Of a stretch of DNA of 64,000 bases, positions 1 to 9,166 are shown one piece after another; position 1 is the stretch's first letter, and every line of letters begins with the position of its first letter. Source of the DNA: Streptomyces sp. CB01580 (lineage in GTDB: Bacteria; Actinomycetota; Actinomycetes; Streptomycetales; Streptomycetaceae); assembly GCF_001905795.1 (NCBI RefSeq), contig NZ_LIXJ01000001.1, positions 589,779-653,778 of the forward strand. The letters are read 5' to 3'. A program made the translations under genes and the position numbers. The notes under the pieces are model-generated. The model worked only from the letters and a program-made list of their open reading frames with translations, did no database searches and was not told the DNA's origin.

Positions 1-522
1 GCGAAGGCCCGGCGGAAGCTGACGGAGGAGGAAGAGACGCTGTTCCGGAAGCTGGCGGAGGCCGAGACGCAGGTGCTCGGGGATGCGTTGAGCCCGCTGC
101 TGGGCTCGAAGTGGGCGACCAAGTCTGAGGCTCAGGTGGCGGTACGGAACGCGATGGCGGAGGCCGGCGTGCAGGGCCCGAGCGGTGCGCCGTTCACGAA
201 GGCGTTGCGGGATGCGATGGGGGTTCGGGATCCAGAGGGTGAAGTCCAGACCGTCAAGGGTGCGTCGGAACCGGACAGTGAGCTGCGGGACAACGAGAAC
301 GTGCCGCTGGGTGAGGACGTGGAGGAATACCTGAAGCGGGAGGTGCACCCGCACGTGCCGGATGCGTGGATCGATCACACGAAGACGAAGGTGGGCTACG
401 AGATCGCGTTCACGCGGCACTTCTACGTGTACGAGCCGCCCCGGCCGTTGGCGGAGATCGACGCAGAACTGAAGGCTCTGGAGGCGGAGATTCAGGCGCT
501 GCTCGGGGAGGTTACGGAATGA
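1..522 (+). CDS. hsdM: Type I restriction-modification methyltransferase subunit, C-terminal part
   Basis: The frame is open from base 1, so the start and the catalytic methyltransferase domain lie outside the window. What remains (about 173 residues) is the end of a type I modification subunit: it contains a stretch typical of HsdM C-termini (EYLKREVHPHVPDAWID, then KVGYEIAFTRHFYVYEPPRP) and ends in a helical segment rich in Glu and Leu. In this family HsdM pairs with HsdS to methylate adenine in a bipartite site. The stop codon overlaps the hsdS start as ATGA. The assignment rests on the C-terminal motif and on the hsdS and hsdR genes that follow, which makes it firm even though the N-terminus is missing. 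Confidence 0.9.
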   Translation, partial: AKARRKLTEEEETLFRKLAEAETQVLGDALSPLLGSKWATKSEAQVAVRNAMAEAGVQGPSGAPFTKALRDAMGVRDPEGEVQTVKGASEPDSELRDNENVPLGEDVEEYLKREVHPHVPDAWIDHTKTKVGYEIAFTRHFYVYEPPRPLAEIDAELKALEAEIQALLGEVTE

Positions 523-1862
523 CCAACGTAGATCACTGGATTCATGCGGCACCTGCCCAGTGGACGCGGGGTCGCCTCAAGAACCTCATTGCTTCCGCTA
601 CTAACGGAACGTGGGGCGTCGAGCCCAAGGAAACTGATGAAGGTGTTCGCTGCATCCGCGCCGCTGACTTCGATCGCACCAAACGGCGCGCGAAGATGAG
701 TCAGGCACCTTTGAGGAGCGTCGATGCGTCATCACTTCGACAACACCGGCTACAGCCCGGAGACCTCGTACTTGAAAAATCTGGCGGAGGCGAAAAGCAA
801 CCGGTCGGCATGGCTGTTCTGTTCGAGGGGCCAGGCAAGGCGGTCTGCTCCAACTTCTGCGCCCGCATCTCTCCAGAGCGGGATGTGGACCCTCGCTTCT
901 TGACCTATGTCTTCGCCGCAGCATACGACCAAGGCCTGACACAGAGCGCCATCAAGCAGACCACAGGAATCCAGAACCTGGACGCTGGCACATTCTTCTC
1001 TGCTTCATGGGCGTATCCAGGGGTGGAGGAGCAGCGCCGCATCGCCGACTTCCTCGACGCCGAGACCGCCCGTATCGATGCGATCCAGAAGCGCCGCGAC
1101 CGGCAGACAGAACTTCTCGACGAAGCCGCATTTACACGCGCATTCGATGCGGTTCGCGGCAAGGGGGCAACGGGCAGCCGCAAGTCCAGCGGTCTAGCAT
1201 GGCTTGGCACAGTTCCTGCTGACTGGCGAATTGCTTCCGTGTCACACCTGTTCGAGGTTGAGCTGGGAAAGATGCTGAACCAGGAACGAGTCACAGGGGA
1301 TCACCTTCGCCCCTATCTTCGAGTAGCCAATGTTCAATGGGACGACGTCGACACTCAAGAGCTGGCGTTCATGGAATTCCCACCTTCCGAGCAGCCCAGG
1401 TACCGTCTGAGAGAGGGGGACGTTCTGGTTTGCGAAGGCGGGAGTTGGCCTGGACGGGCGGCTATTTGGGATGGCCGCACCCCAGAGATGTACTACCAGA
1501 AGGCTCTGCATCGAATCCGAGCACGCGAGGATGACTTGCCGCGTTGGCTCTACTACTGCCTTCTAGTTGCAGAAAGAATGCGAGTTTTCGCCGTCCAAGG
1601 TAACACCAGCACCATGACTCACCTCACTCGCGAGCAGTTGCGGCCCCAGCGTTTCCCATTCCCGGATGTCCCAGTACAGAGATCGATCGTTGAGCAACTC
1701 GATGCTGCTGGTTCCCGTGACCGCGGCATTAAGAGGCTACTCAAGAAACAGCATGCGCTACTCGCCGAACGCCGCCAGGCCCTCATCACCGCCGCCGTAA
1801 CCGGTCAGTTCGACGTCTCCACCGCCAGCGGTCGCAACGTAACGGACGGAGTCCACCCGTGA
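519..1862 (+). CDS. hsdS: Type I restriction-modification specificity subunit
   Basis: About 447 residues, the usual HsdS length. It has the two-fold plan of the family: a first target-recognition domain (about 10-165), a central conserved helical region (EEQRRIADFLDAETARIDAI, about 170-210), a second recognition domain opened by GLAWLGTVPADW (about 225), and a second helical repeat at the C-terminus (LLAERRQALITAAVTGQFDV). The helices set the spacing between the two half sites and the recognition domains choose the methylated sequence. I chose the ATG at 519 because it overlaps the hsdM stop (ATGA); a longer open frame starting at 366 would run inside hsdM. Base composition in the recognition domains is lower in GC than in hsdR, which is common for these exchangeable domains. 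Confidence 0.92.
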   Translation: MTNVDHWIHAAPAQWTRGRLKNLIASATNGTWGVEPKETDEGVRCIRAADFDRTKRRAKMSQAPLRSVDASSLRQHRLQPGDLVLEKSGGGEKQPVGMAVLFEGPGKAVCSNFCARISPERDVDPRFLTYVFAAAYDQGLTQSAIKQTTGIQNLDAGTFFSASWAYPGVEEQRRIADFLDAETARIDAIQKRRDRQTELLDEAAFTRAFDAVRGKGATGSRKSSGLAWLGTVPADWRIASVSHLFEVELGKMLNQERVTGDHLRPYLRVANVQWDDVDTQELAFMEFPPSEQPRYRLREGDVLVCEGGSWPGRAAIWDGRTPEMYYQKALHRIRAREDDLPRWLYYCLLVAERMRVFAVQGNTSTMTHLTREQLRPQRFPFPDVPVQRSIVEQLDAAGSRDRGIKRLLKKQHALLAERRQALITAAVTGQFDVSTASGRNVTDGVHP

Positions 1863-4800
1863 GCCCCATCCACAACGAGTCCGCCTTCGGGGACGCCATC
1901 GTCGCCGCGATGACCGAGCGCGGCTGGCGCGAGGCGCAGCCCGAGGACTACCAGGCCGACCTCGGCCTGGACACCAACGAGCTGTTCACCTTCCTCGGCG
2001 AAACGCAGATTGACGAGTGGAACGAACTGCTCGCCATCTACGGCAACAACGTCAACGACGCCCAGCACGGCTTCGCCCGGCGCCTGGACAAGGCCATCAG
2101 CGAGGACGGCCTGCTCAACGTCCTCCGCAACGGCGTCAAGGACCGTGGCGTCCGCCTCCGCGTGGCCTACTTCAAGCCAAACCTCGTCGCCGATGACTCC
2201 GTCCTCGACTGCTACCGCGCCAACCGCCTCACCGTCGTACGCGAACTCGCCTACGCGACCAAGCAGGCCGACTGGAACAACCGGCTCGACCTGACCCTGT
2301 TCCTCAACGGAATCCCGGTCGCCACCGCCGAGTTGAAGAACCCGCTCACCCGGCAGGGCGCCGAGGAGGCCAAGGAGCAGTACCGCAACGACCGCGACCC
2401 CACCGAGCTGATCTTCACCCGCCGCGTCATCGCGAACTTCGCGGTGGACCCGGATCTCGTCTTCGTGGCGACGCAGCTCCGGGGCAAGAACACCCGGTTC
2501 CTGCCCTTCAACACCGGCTCCAACGGTGCGGGCCTGCCTGGCGGTGCTGGAAACCCGGCCCCGACCGCGTACGGCACCTACGCCACCTCCTACCTGTGGG
2601 AACAGGTCTGGGCGCGCGACAACTGGCTCGACCTGCTCCAGCGCTATGTGCACCAGCAGAAGACCAAGAGGCCCGGCGGTGGCACCACCAAGTCGACGAT
2701 CTTCCCGCGCTTCCACCAGTGGGACGTCGTGAAGAAGCTGACCGCACACGCGGCGACCTACGGCGTTGGCCAGAACTATCTCGTCATGGCCTCCGCCGGC
2801 TCCGGCAAGTCCAACACCATCGGTTGGCTCGCCCACCGCCTCAGCGATCTGCACGCGGACACCGATCCGCGCGTACTCGACCCGGAAGCCGTGGAGAAGG
2901 GCAGGCTCAAGCCGGGCGCGCCCGTCTTCGACAAGGTCATCGTCATCACCGACCGCCGCAACCTGGACGCCCAACTCCGTGAAACCGTCGGTAGCTTCTC
3001 GCAGACCGAGGGCCTGGTCGTGAAGATCGACGAGAAGCACGGAGCAAAGAGCGAGCAGCTGGCCCGCGCACTGTCACGCGACACCGGCAAGATCGTCACG
3101 GTCACCCTGCACTCGTTCCCGGCGCTCATCGACTACATCGTGCGCAACCCGACCGAGATCAAGGGCACCAACTTCGCGATCATCGTGGACGAGGCGCACT
3201 CCTCGCAGTCCGGTGGCGCCGCCACGGACGTGCGGGCCGTCCTCCGTGCTCTCGGGCTGGACTCCGACTCGGCGGATCAGGGAACAACCACCCTCACCGT
3301 CGACGAGAAGCTGCGGAAGAAGGCCACAGAGCGCTCGCAGGCCGCGAACCTCTCCTACTTCGCCTTCACCGCCACCCCGAAGGCCAAGACGCTCGAACTC
3401 TTCGGCACGGAACACACCGTGGACGGCAAGGCCGTCTATCGTCCCTTCCACACGTACTCCATGCGCCAGGCCATCGAGGAAGGCTTCATCCTCGACCCGC
3501 TGCGCAACTACGTCACGTACAACACGTACTGGAAGCTGGTGAACCAGAACCCGGATGAGCGTGAGGTCGACCCCTCCAAGGCCAACAGCCTGCTCGCCCG
3601 GTACGCGCTGACCCACGAGCACACCGTTTCGCAGCATGCCACGGTGATCGTCGAGCACTTCCTCGCGCACTCCCGCGGCCGGCTCGGCGGGCGTGCCAAG
3701 TCCATGGTGGTGACGGCCTCGCGTCACTCCGCCGTACAGATGGCACGGGCGATCAAGAGTTACATCAAGGACCGGAAGTACGACACCAAGTACCCGGACC
3801 TCGGCGTTCTGGTCGCGTTCTCCGGCTCGCTCACCATCGACGACGAGGAGACGACCGAGCCCAAGGAGAACGGCGGGATCGCCGAGAGCGCGCTGCCGAA
3901 GGCGTTCGCGTACACCCGTGCCGACGACAAGGCCGTTGCAGCCGGTGGGCGCGGACAGCAGGAGTACAAAATCCTGGTGGTCGCGGAGAAATACCAGACC
4001 GGCTTCGACCAGCCGCTCCTGACGACCATGTACGTCAACAAGACGCTGACCGGCATCGCCGCCGTGCAGACACTCTCCCGGCTCAACCGCACCGCGGATC
4101 GCAAGTCGCAAGCCGACCTCGCGGTGCTGGACTTCACCAACGACGCCCAGGACATACAGGACGCCTTCCGCCCATACTTCGAGGAGGCGACGACGCTCCC
4201 CTCCGACCCGAACCTGCTCTACACCGCGCAGAGCCGTGTCATGTCGGCGCCGATCATCTCCGAAGCGGAGATGGACGAGTTCGCCGCTGCCTACTTCGCC
4301 GCGAAGGAGAAGGCGGCCGGTTCGCAGGCCAAGTGGGAGAAGCTGCACGCCGAGTTGTACCGCTTGCTGTCCCCCGCCGTCGCCAGGTTCACGCCCCTCC
4401 TTGAGAGCGAGGAGGACGACGATGTCGAGACCGCCGAGGACTTCCGCGCCGATCTGAACGACTACGTGCGCAAGTACGGGTTCCTCGCACAGATCGTGCC
4501 CTACCGGGACGCAGAGCTGGAAAGGTTGCACCTCTACGGCCGTTACCTCCTCAACCGGCTTCCGCGTCGCGCCGACGGTGGCGTCGACATAGGCGAGATC
4601 GACCTCAGCCACCTACGGGTGGAGAAGACCGGCGAGCACGACAAGTCGCTCACCTCCGAAGGCCCGGCAGAACTCAAGGGGTTCGGAGAGGGGGCGGGTG
4701 GCGCCGCGGAGGCCGAGAAGTCGCTGCTGTCTGAGCTGATCGAGAAGTTCAACGCCAAGTTCGGCACCGACTTCACCGAGCAGGACGTCATCCAGCCTTT

Positions 4801-5038
4801 TAACGAGGCCACGGCCGACAAGAAGGTCCGGCTGGCAGCCGTCGCCAACGACGAGGACAACTTCGGCAAGGTCTTCGACAAGGTCTTCGCCGACAAGATG
4901 GCCGACCACATCGACACGATCGCTGGCATGGGACGGCAGTACTTCGGGCCCGACAAGGGGTTCAAGTCCAGCCTCGACCGCAGCGCGCGCCGGGCGGCGT
5001 GGCGGATGATCCGCCGCGAGGAGGGCGTGGACGAGTAG
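1859..5038 (+). CDS. hsdR: Type I restriction endonuclease subunit (DEAD-like translocase/nuclease)
   Basis: 1059 residues, full length for HsdR. The N-terminal nuclease domain shows the PD-(D/E)xK-type motif VATAELKNP (about 155-163). The superfamily 2 motor follows: Walker A ASAGSGKS (about 311-318), motif Ia region with TDRRNLDAQLR, DEAH box IIVDEAHSS (about 440-448), FTATPKAKT, and motif VI QTLSRLNRT (about 737-745). The C-terminal helical region should bind the HsdM/HsdS core. The GTG start overlaps the hsdS stop (GTGA), so the three subunits form one operon in the order M-S-R. HsdR translocates unmethylated DNA using ATP and cleaves at a distance. No frameshift or lost motif was seen. 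Confidence 0.95.
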   Translation: MSPIHNESAFGDAIVAAMTERGWREAQPEDYQADLGLDTNELFTFLGETQIDEWNELLAIYGNNVNDAQHGFARRLDKAISEDGLLNVLRNGVKDRGVRLRVAYFKPNLVADDSVLDCYRANRLTVVRELAYATKQADWNNRLDLTLFLNGIPVATAELKNPLTRQGAEEAKEQYRNDRDPTELIFTRRVIANFAVDPDLVFVATQLRGKNTRFLPFNTGSNGAGLPGGAGNPAPTAYGTYATSYLWEQVWARDNWLDLLQRYVHQQKTKRPGGGTTKSTIFPRFHQWDVVKKLTAHAATYGVGQNYLVMASAGSGKSNTIGWLAHRLSDLHADTDPRVLDPEAVEKGRLKPGAPVFDKVIVITDRRNLDAQLRETVGSFSQTEGLVVKIDEKHGAKSEQLARALSRDTGKIVTVTLHSFPALIDYIVRNPTEIKGTNFAIIVDEAHSSQSGGAATDVRAVLRALGLDSDSADQGTTTLTVDEKLRKKATERSQAANLSYFAFTATPKAKTLELFGTEHTVDGKAVYRPFHTYSMRQAIEEGFILDPLRNYVTYNTYWKLVNQNPDEREVDPSKANSLLARYALTHEHTVSQHATVIVEHFLAHSRGRLGGRAKSMVVTASRHSAVQMARAIKSYIKDRKYDTKYPDLGVLVAFSGSLTIDDEETTEPKENGGIAESALPKAFAYTRADDKAVAAGGRGQQEYKILVVAEKYQTGFDQPLLTTMYVNKTLTGIAAVQTLSRLNRTADRKSQADLAVLDFTNDAQDIQDAFRPYFEEATTLPSDPNLLYTAQSRVMSAPIISEAEMDEFAAAYFAAKEKAAGSQAKWEKLHAELYRLLSPAVARFTPLLESEEDDDVETAEDFRADLNDYVRKYGFLAQIVPYRDAELERLHLYGRYLLNRLPRRADGGVDIGEIDLSHLRVEKTGEHDKSLTSEGPAELKGFGEGAGGAAEAEKSLLSELIEKFNAKFGTDFTEQDVIQPFNEATADKKVRLAAVANDEDNFGKVFDKVFADKMADHIDTIAGMGRQYFGPDKGFKSSLDRSARRAAWRMIRREEGVDE

Positions 5039-5052
5039 TCCCGCCACACACG

Positions 5053-5098
5053 GGAGGGTCCCGCCGTTACGCCTCTGCGGCGCGCGGCGGGACCCTCC
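5053..5098. terminator. Perfect 14-bp hairpin between convergent hsdR and DUF397 genes
   Basis: Left arm GGAGGGTCCCGCCG (5053-5066) and right arm CGGCGGGACCCTCC (5085-5098) are exact complements around an 18-base loop. It lies 15 bases after the hsdR stop and 15 before the end of the minus-strand DUF397 gene, so it could end transcripts from both sides. There is no U tract, as is usual for Streptomyces terminators. Confidence 0.75.
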
Positions 5099-5112
5099 TG
5101 GTGGTCGAGACC

Positions 5113-5319
5113 TCAGCCGGTGGCCCGAGCCAGCTCTACCAGCCCTGCCCACGCCTCGGGTCGCACGGTCAGCGTGGGACCACCGACCTGCTTCGAGTCA
5201 CGGATGTGCACATGCGTGGCGACGGCAGCAACCTCTACGCAGTCACCACCCTCTGCCCCGCTGTAGCTGCTCTTGAACCAAGCCAGCTCCCGCATGACAG
5301 GAGCGTCGGTGGTGTTCAT
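5113..5319 (-). CDS. DUF397 protein
   Basis: 68 residues. It carries the DUF397 signature: WFKSSYSGAEGGDCVEVA near residues 14-31, then VHIRDSK, and a C-terminal WAGLVELA segment. These small proteins are abundant in Streptomyces and sit beside XRE regulators of the WhiJ/AbaA type, where they are thought to modulate the regulator; the biochemical role is not established. Its start overlaps the stop of the upstream XRE gene (ATGA), so the two are translationally coupled and very likely work as a pair. Confidence 0.93.
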   Translation of the reverse strand: MNTTDAPVMRELAWFKSSYSGAEGGDCVEVAAVATHVHIRDSKQVGGPTLTVRPEAWAGLVELARATG

Positions 5320-6188
5320 AGGTCTCCCAGCAACTTCTCGATGAATCCCAGAGTCTCTCGCGGAGTGAGAGCCTGACTCCGGATGATCCCATAGCGTGCT
5401 GCGGCCAGCTGCGTCTCGTCCCGGTCAGTCAGCAGGTTGCTGCGTCCCTGAACCTCCATGTACACGAACTGTTCCCCACCCTTGCAGGTAATCACGGTGT
5501 ACGGCCCGTCCACGCCCGCGTTGTCCACTCGATCAAGGGGCATCACTTGAATCTCTACGTTACGGTTCCGGCCAAGTAAAAGGAGTTGTTCAAGCTGCCC
5601 TCGTAGAACGTTCCTGCCTCCGAGCGGCCTTCGAAGAACTGACTCCTCCATCACAAAGCTCAGGAGAGGAGCAGGCCAGCGGCTGAAGATCTCTTGCCGC
5701 GCCAGGCGTGCAGCCACTCGCAGTTCAATGGTTTCCTCGTCCAGCAGCGGGCGACGCATGGCGAGCACCGCACGCATGTACTCCTCCGTCTGCAACAGGC
5801 CCTTGACCATGTGCGTGTCGTACGCGCACAGCTCCACGGCCTTCCTCTCCAACTGTGCTGCGTCCCGGAAGAACAGCGGATACTGCGCCCGCTCAACCTC
5901 CTTCTTCAACGCGATCAACAAGCCCCCAGCGCCCAACACCGCGTCCGCCTTGTCGATGAGCTCGGGCTGGGGAATGCGCCGTCCCTGCTCGAACGACGCG
6001 ATGGACTGTGCCGCGTACCCCACCCGGTTCCCAAACTCCGTCCGGTCCAGCCCCGCCCGCAGACGCAACAGCTTCAGCTGCTGCCCGAACGCGATCAACA
6101 CCCCGGACCGCGGCTCATCCTCCGGCCGCTTCCCGGGCTCGGAGCTGCCATCCGTCCCCGTACCCGCACCCGTCTCGCCCTGCGTCAT
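5316..6188 (-). CDS. XRE-family regulator with DUF5753 ligand-type domain
   Basis: 290 residues from the ATG at 6188. A helix-turn-helix of the Cro/C1 type covers about residues 26-82 (LRAGLDRTEFGNRVGYAAQS followed by FEQGRRIPQP). The rest matches DUF5753, with the typical run of Ala/Leu/Arg helices (YMRAVLAMRRPLLDEETIE) and the late motif VYMEVQGRSNLLTD. I prefer this start to one 24 residues earlier, since the added residues are not family-like. It forms the common Streptomyces set with the overlapping DUF397 gene and the divergent ATPase at 6300. The shared 111-base gap at 6189-6299 should hold both promoters. Confidence 0.92.
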   Translation of the reverse strand: MTQGETGAGTGTDGSSEPGKRPEDEPRSGVLIAFGQQLKLLRLRAGLDRTEFGNRVGYAAQSIASFEQGRRIPQPELIDKADAVLGAGGLLIALKKEVERAQYPLFFRDAAQLERKAVELCAYDTHMVKGLLQTEEYMRAVLAMRRPLLDEETIELRVAARLARQEIFSRWPAPLLSFVMEESVLRRPLGGRNVLRGQLEQLLLLGRNRNVEIQVMPLDRVDNAGVDGPYTVITCKGGEQFVYMEVQGRSNLLTDRDETQLAAARYGIIRSQALTPRETLGFIEKLLGDL

Positions 6189-6299
6189 CGCCACCGCCTG
6201 TCCCACGTACGTACAAGCCGGACGCACGCCACGTACAGCCAGCCCGCGACGGCGCGTCACCCCTGGTCACGCTACGCCACCAAGCGGCAACGTGGAGCC

Positions 6300-6767
6300 A
6301 TGACCAGCAATCCACCACTCCCCGTGCGCCCCCTTCGCACCAACCAACCCCCTTTCCCCTGCCACCACTTCACGATGCGGTTCAGCTCCACGCCGCGCGG
6401 CGCCCGTCTCGCCCGGCGCCTGGCCGGCGAGCGGCTCGACGCGTGGGGCGTCCCGTACGGCAGCGACACGCACGACACGGTGACGCTGGTCGTCGCCGAG
6501 CTGAGCGCCAACGCCGTACATCACGGCCTCGTGCCCGGCCGCGACTTCCGGCTGCGCCTCTCCGCCGAGGGCACGGCAATTCGCGTGGAGGTCACCGACA
6601 CCCGAGGCGAACGCCTCCCCACCCTCGCCGAACCGGCATCGGACGACCAGGAAGACGGCCGCGGTCTGCTCCTCGTCGCCGCCCTCACGGACCGCTGGGG
6701 CTGGTACCCCTGTGCCGACGGACCGGGCAAGACGGTCTGGGCGGTGCTGGAAGTAGGAATGCCGTAG
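6300..6767 (+). CDS. Anti-sigma-type ATP-binding regulator (HATPase_c_2)
   Basis: 155 residues. The fold is that of RsbW/SpoIIAB-like serine kinases: VTLVVAELSANAVHHG (about 61-76) is the N box with the catalytic Glu and Mg-binding Asn, VEVTDTRGERLP is the G1 region, and GRGLLLVAALTDRWGW is the glycine box before the last strand. Streptomyces carry many copies beside XRE/DUF397 pairs; most have no known partner. The start is uncertain: the GGAG at 6294-6297 is only 2 bases from the ATG, and an in-frame ATG at 6375 would still keep the whole domain. Confidence 0.88.
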   Translation: MTSNPPLPVRPLRTNQPPFPCHHFTMRFSSTPRGARLARRLAGERLDAWGVPYGSDTHDTVTLVVAELSANAVHHGLVPGRDFRLRLSAEGTAIRVEVTDTRGERLPTLAEPASDDQEDGRGLLLVAALTDRWGWYPCADGPGKTVWAVLEVGMP

Positions 6768-6797
6768 GCCCAGCGCGCAGCCGACCGTTTCACTTGG

Positions 6798-7619
6798 CTA
6801 AACCCTCCCGAGCCCCGCCTGCGGCTGGCCCCCGTCGACCGGGATGTGGGCACCATTCACAGCTGCCGAGGCCGGCGAGAGGAGGAAGGCAATGACCCGG
6901 GCGACCTCATCGGCGTTCAGCAGACGTCCGTTGGGGTTGCGTTCCGCGTAGGCCTTGTACGTCGCCGGGTCACGCCGACGCAGGCGGTCCCAGCTCTTGC
7001 CCGGAAGGAGGATCGAGCCGGGGCTGACCGTGTTGACCCGGACCCCGTGGGGGGCGAGTTCCTGACACAGGGCACCGGCCAGGTAGATCTCGGACGCCTT
7101 GGCCGCCCCGTACTGGGCAGGGAAGCGGGGCTTCCAGCCGGAGATGGAGGCGACAATCACCACCGAGCTCCCGGGACGCAGGCTGTCCAGCGCCGCTCGT
7201 ACGGTACGCACGGCGTGACCGCCGTTCAGCTCCCAGGTCGCCTGCCAGTCCTCGCGGGTCGAGTCGAGGAGTCCGCCGCCACGCTTGCCGCCTATGTTGG
7301 CGACCAGGCCGTCGAGGCCACCGAGTTCGCGTCCGGCCTGCCGCGTGAAGTCTTCCAGTTCGTCCGGGGCCAGGATGTCCACAGCTTCCGTGAAGACTTG
7401 GGCGTCGAAATCCCTCCGCAGTTCGCACGAGGCCCGGGCAAGGGTGTCGGCATCGCGGCCGCACATCGCGATGGCTGCCCCCTCGGCTGCAAGGCAGCGG
7501 GTGACCGCGTACCCCAGCCCCCTGCTGCCGCCAGTCACCAGGAACGACTTGCCTCTCAGTCCGTACGTGACAGCCGGTGCGGCCGTCACCCGCTCTTCGA
7601 CCTCTTCACGCTCTTCCAT
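6798..7619 (-). CDS. SDR-family oxidoreductase
   Basis: 273 residues from the ATG at 7619 (the upstream residues of a longer frame are Arg/His-rich and not family-like). Classical short-chain dehydrogenase features: the nucleotide-binding TGGSRGLG (29-36), catalytic Ser in IVASIS (about 158-160), YGAAK with Tyr170 and Lys174, and a C-terminal HIPVDGGQ strand that closes the Rossmann fold. CGRD after the second strand suggests NADP preference (inference). Substrate unknown. It is convergent with the ATPase gene and stands 35 bases from the next minus-strand gene at 7655, so they may be cotranscribed. Confidence 0.9.
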   Translation of the reverse strand: MEEREEVEERVTAAPAVTYGLRGKSFLVTGGSRGLGYAVTRCLAAEGAAIAMCGRDADTLARASCELRRDFDAQVFTEAVDILAPDELEDFTRQAGRELGGLDGLVANIGGKRGGGLLDSTREDWQATWELNGGHAVRTVRAALDSLRPGSSVVIVASISGWKPRFPAQYGAAKASEIYLAGALCQELAPHGVRVNTVSPGSILLPGKSWDRLRRRDPATYKAYAERNPNGRLLNADEVARVIAFLLSPASAAVNGAHIPVDGGQPQAGLGRV

Positions 7620-7654
7620 GGACGACACTGTGCCAGCCTGTCGCCAACGGACGC

Positions 7655-9109
7655 TCACCGCACCAACTTGCGGATGACGATGCCTACGATGAGTGTGGTG
7701 AACAGCATTCCCGCGGCCGTGAACGAAACCGCCAGTGCAGACCATCCGGCCGTCTTGAGCTCCGATGGCATGCCGGTACCGACATTCAGCCACAGCGCGA
7801 CGGCGAGGACGAAGGACCTTCCCGCAACGGTCACATCCAACAGCCCCCGGCCCGGTTCGCGCACCGCGCCCGCCAGATGAAGCACGAAACCCGTCAGAAA
7901 GACCCCCACCGCCAGTACACGCACCGGGTTCCGCGCACGCACTCCCCAGCCGAGGATGCCTCCGAGGATGCCCCGCCCGATGGCACGCCGCAGAGGCGGC
8001 AGAGCGGTCGCCTCGCGCTGCCGCGCCAGGTAGTAGAGCTCGTCGACCTCCCTGTTCCGGTTCCTTCTGACCAGCGCGGACCGTACGGACTCCAGCGCCA
8101 CGGCAGTCACTTCGGTGAAAGAACGCTCCAGAAATAAGGTGATCTGGCGGCCGTTACGGAAGACCTGACCGGCGAGCTCCATGTCGCCGACGCTGGAGGA
8201 TTCGTCGAGGTTGTACCGGGAGCTGCCGGACGGAAGACCGAGTGTGCCCGTCACCGAGGAGCTGTACAGGCTGATCACCGAGGAATCCTCGGACTCCGAT
8301 CTCAGAGACATCACATCAGTGTTGTGAAAGGCGAGACGGGCGGTCGGATCGTTCTGCTCGCTGCGCACGCTCTCGCACAGACCAAGGTTGCGTACCTCCA
8401 CGGGCCCTCGGACCGTGCTGTTGCTGATCGTGCTGTCCCCGGAGGGAATTACCAGTCCGTTCACCCGCACCGTCTCGCTGCACCGCAGCCCGTTCGCTCG
8501 CAGCGGTTCGTCCAGTCGCACGCGCTGCAGGGTGAGTTCGGGTGTCTCGACCTCGTCGAGATCGAGTGTGGACAGCCAGAGGTCATCGAACGTGATGTCC
8601 TCACGGGCGCGCAGCCCCCGGACCAGCAAGCGCGGCCGTCCCAGGCGGCCGCCTGTGGCCTGGCTGCGAACCACAAGCGAGGACACGCGCGTGTTACTGA
8701 TCTGGACCGACCCACGCAGGGCGTTGATCTGTACGAGCTCCTCCACTCGAAGGCGCTCCAGCCGGGCGGCGGCGCATGAGTGCAGGGCGAGGAAGTCCAG
8801 CGAGGTGTCGACGATCGTGACCTCGCAGCCCATCGATGCGTTACGGATCGTCAGGCGGCCGATCCGGGAATTGACCACCAGGAGCGCGTCCGCTTCCACG
8901 TGGTCGACGACCAGTTCGTTGATGTGGCAGGACCGCACGGTCAGCGCCCCGTCGATACTGACACGGTCGAGCGAGACCCGGTCCGCAGAGACAGTGTCAA
9001 GCAGGAGATCGGCGGTGACCTCGTCCTGGCGCAGATGCACACTGCGGTCGCTGACCGTGCGCTGGCGGCCAATTCTTGCCAGGTCCTCAAGTGTCCGGAC
9101 CACTCCCAC
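7655..9109 (-). CDS. Beta-helix (pentapeptide-like) protein with C-terminal two-helix channel-like domain
   Basis: 484 residues in two parts. Residues about 30-330 are a long run of short strands rich in Leu, Val, Ser and Asn at every few residues, as in pentapeptide or polymer-forming beta-helices, though the A(D/N)LxX pattern is degenerate. After a charged helix (NREVDELYYLARQREAT, about 350-366) come two hydrophobic segments, VRVLAVGVFLTGFVLHLAGA and LAVSFTAAGMLFTTLIVGIV, flanking LWLNVGTGMPSELKTAG. That layout is the one of two-helix ion-channel domains (helix, pore with TVGYG, helix), and pentapeptide proteins joined to such domains are known. The filter here reads NVGTG rather than TVGYG. 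Function unproven. Confidence 0.6.
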   Translation of the reverse strand: MGVVRTLEDLARIGRQRTVSDRSVHLRQDEVTADLLLDTVSADRVSLDRVSIDGALTVRSCHINELVVDHVEADALLVVNSRIGRLTIRNASMGCEVTIVDTSLDFLALHSCAAARLERLRVEELVQINALRGSVQISNTRVSSLVVRSQATGGRLGRPRLLVRGLRAREDITFDDLWLSTLDLDEVETPELTLQRVRLDEPLRANGLRCSETVRVNGLVIPSGDSTISNSTVRGPVEVRNLGLCESVRSEQNDPTARLAFHNTDVMSLRSESEDSSVISLYSSSVTGTLGLPSGSSRYNLDESSSVGDMELAGQVFRNGRQITLFLERSFTEVTAVALESVRSALVRRNRNREVDELYYLARQREATALPPLRRAIGRGILGGILGWGVRARNPVRVLAVGVFLTGFVLHLAGAVREPGRGLLDVTVAGRSFVLAVALWLNVGTGMPSELKTAGWSALAVSFTAAGMLFTTLIVGIVIRKLVR

Positions 9110-9166
9110 CGGCGTCCCCCTGCTGCTTGTTGCCGTTGATGTCGCCGTGCGTGTGCGCCAACGTAC

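Noticed and set aside
3074..4612. Long antisense frame within hsdR
   Set aside because: hsdR motifs are complete on the plus strand and the antisense product is Val/Gly/Leu-rich without family features.
1..5038. Type I system as part of a larger defence island
   Set aside because: No other recognised defence family is adjacent; the next genes are a common regulator set. The region left of the window could still change this.
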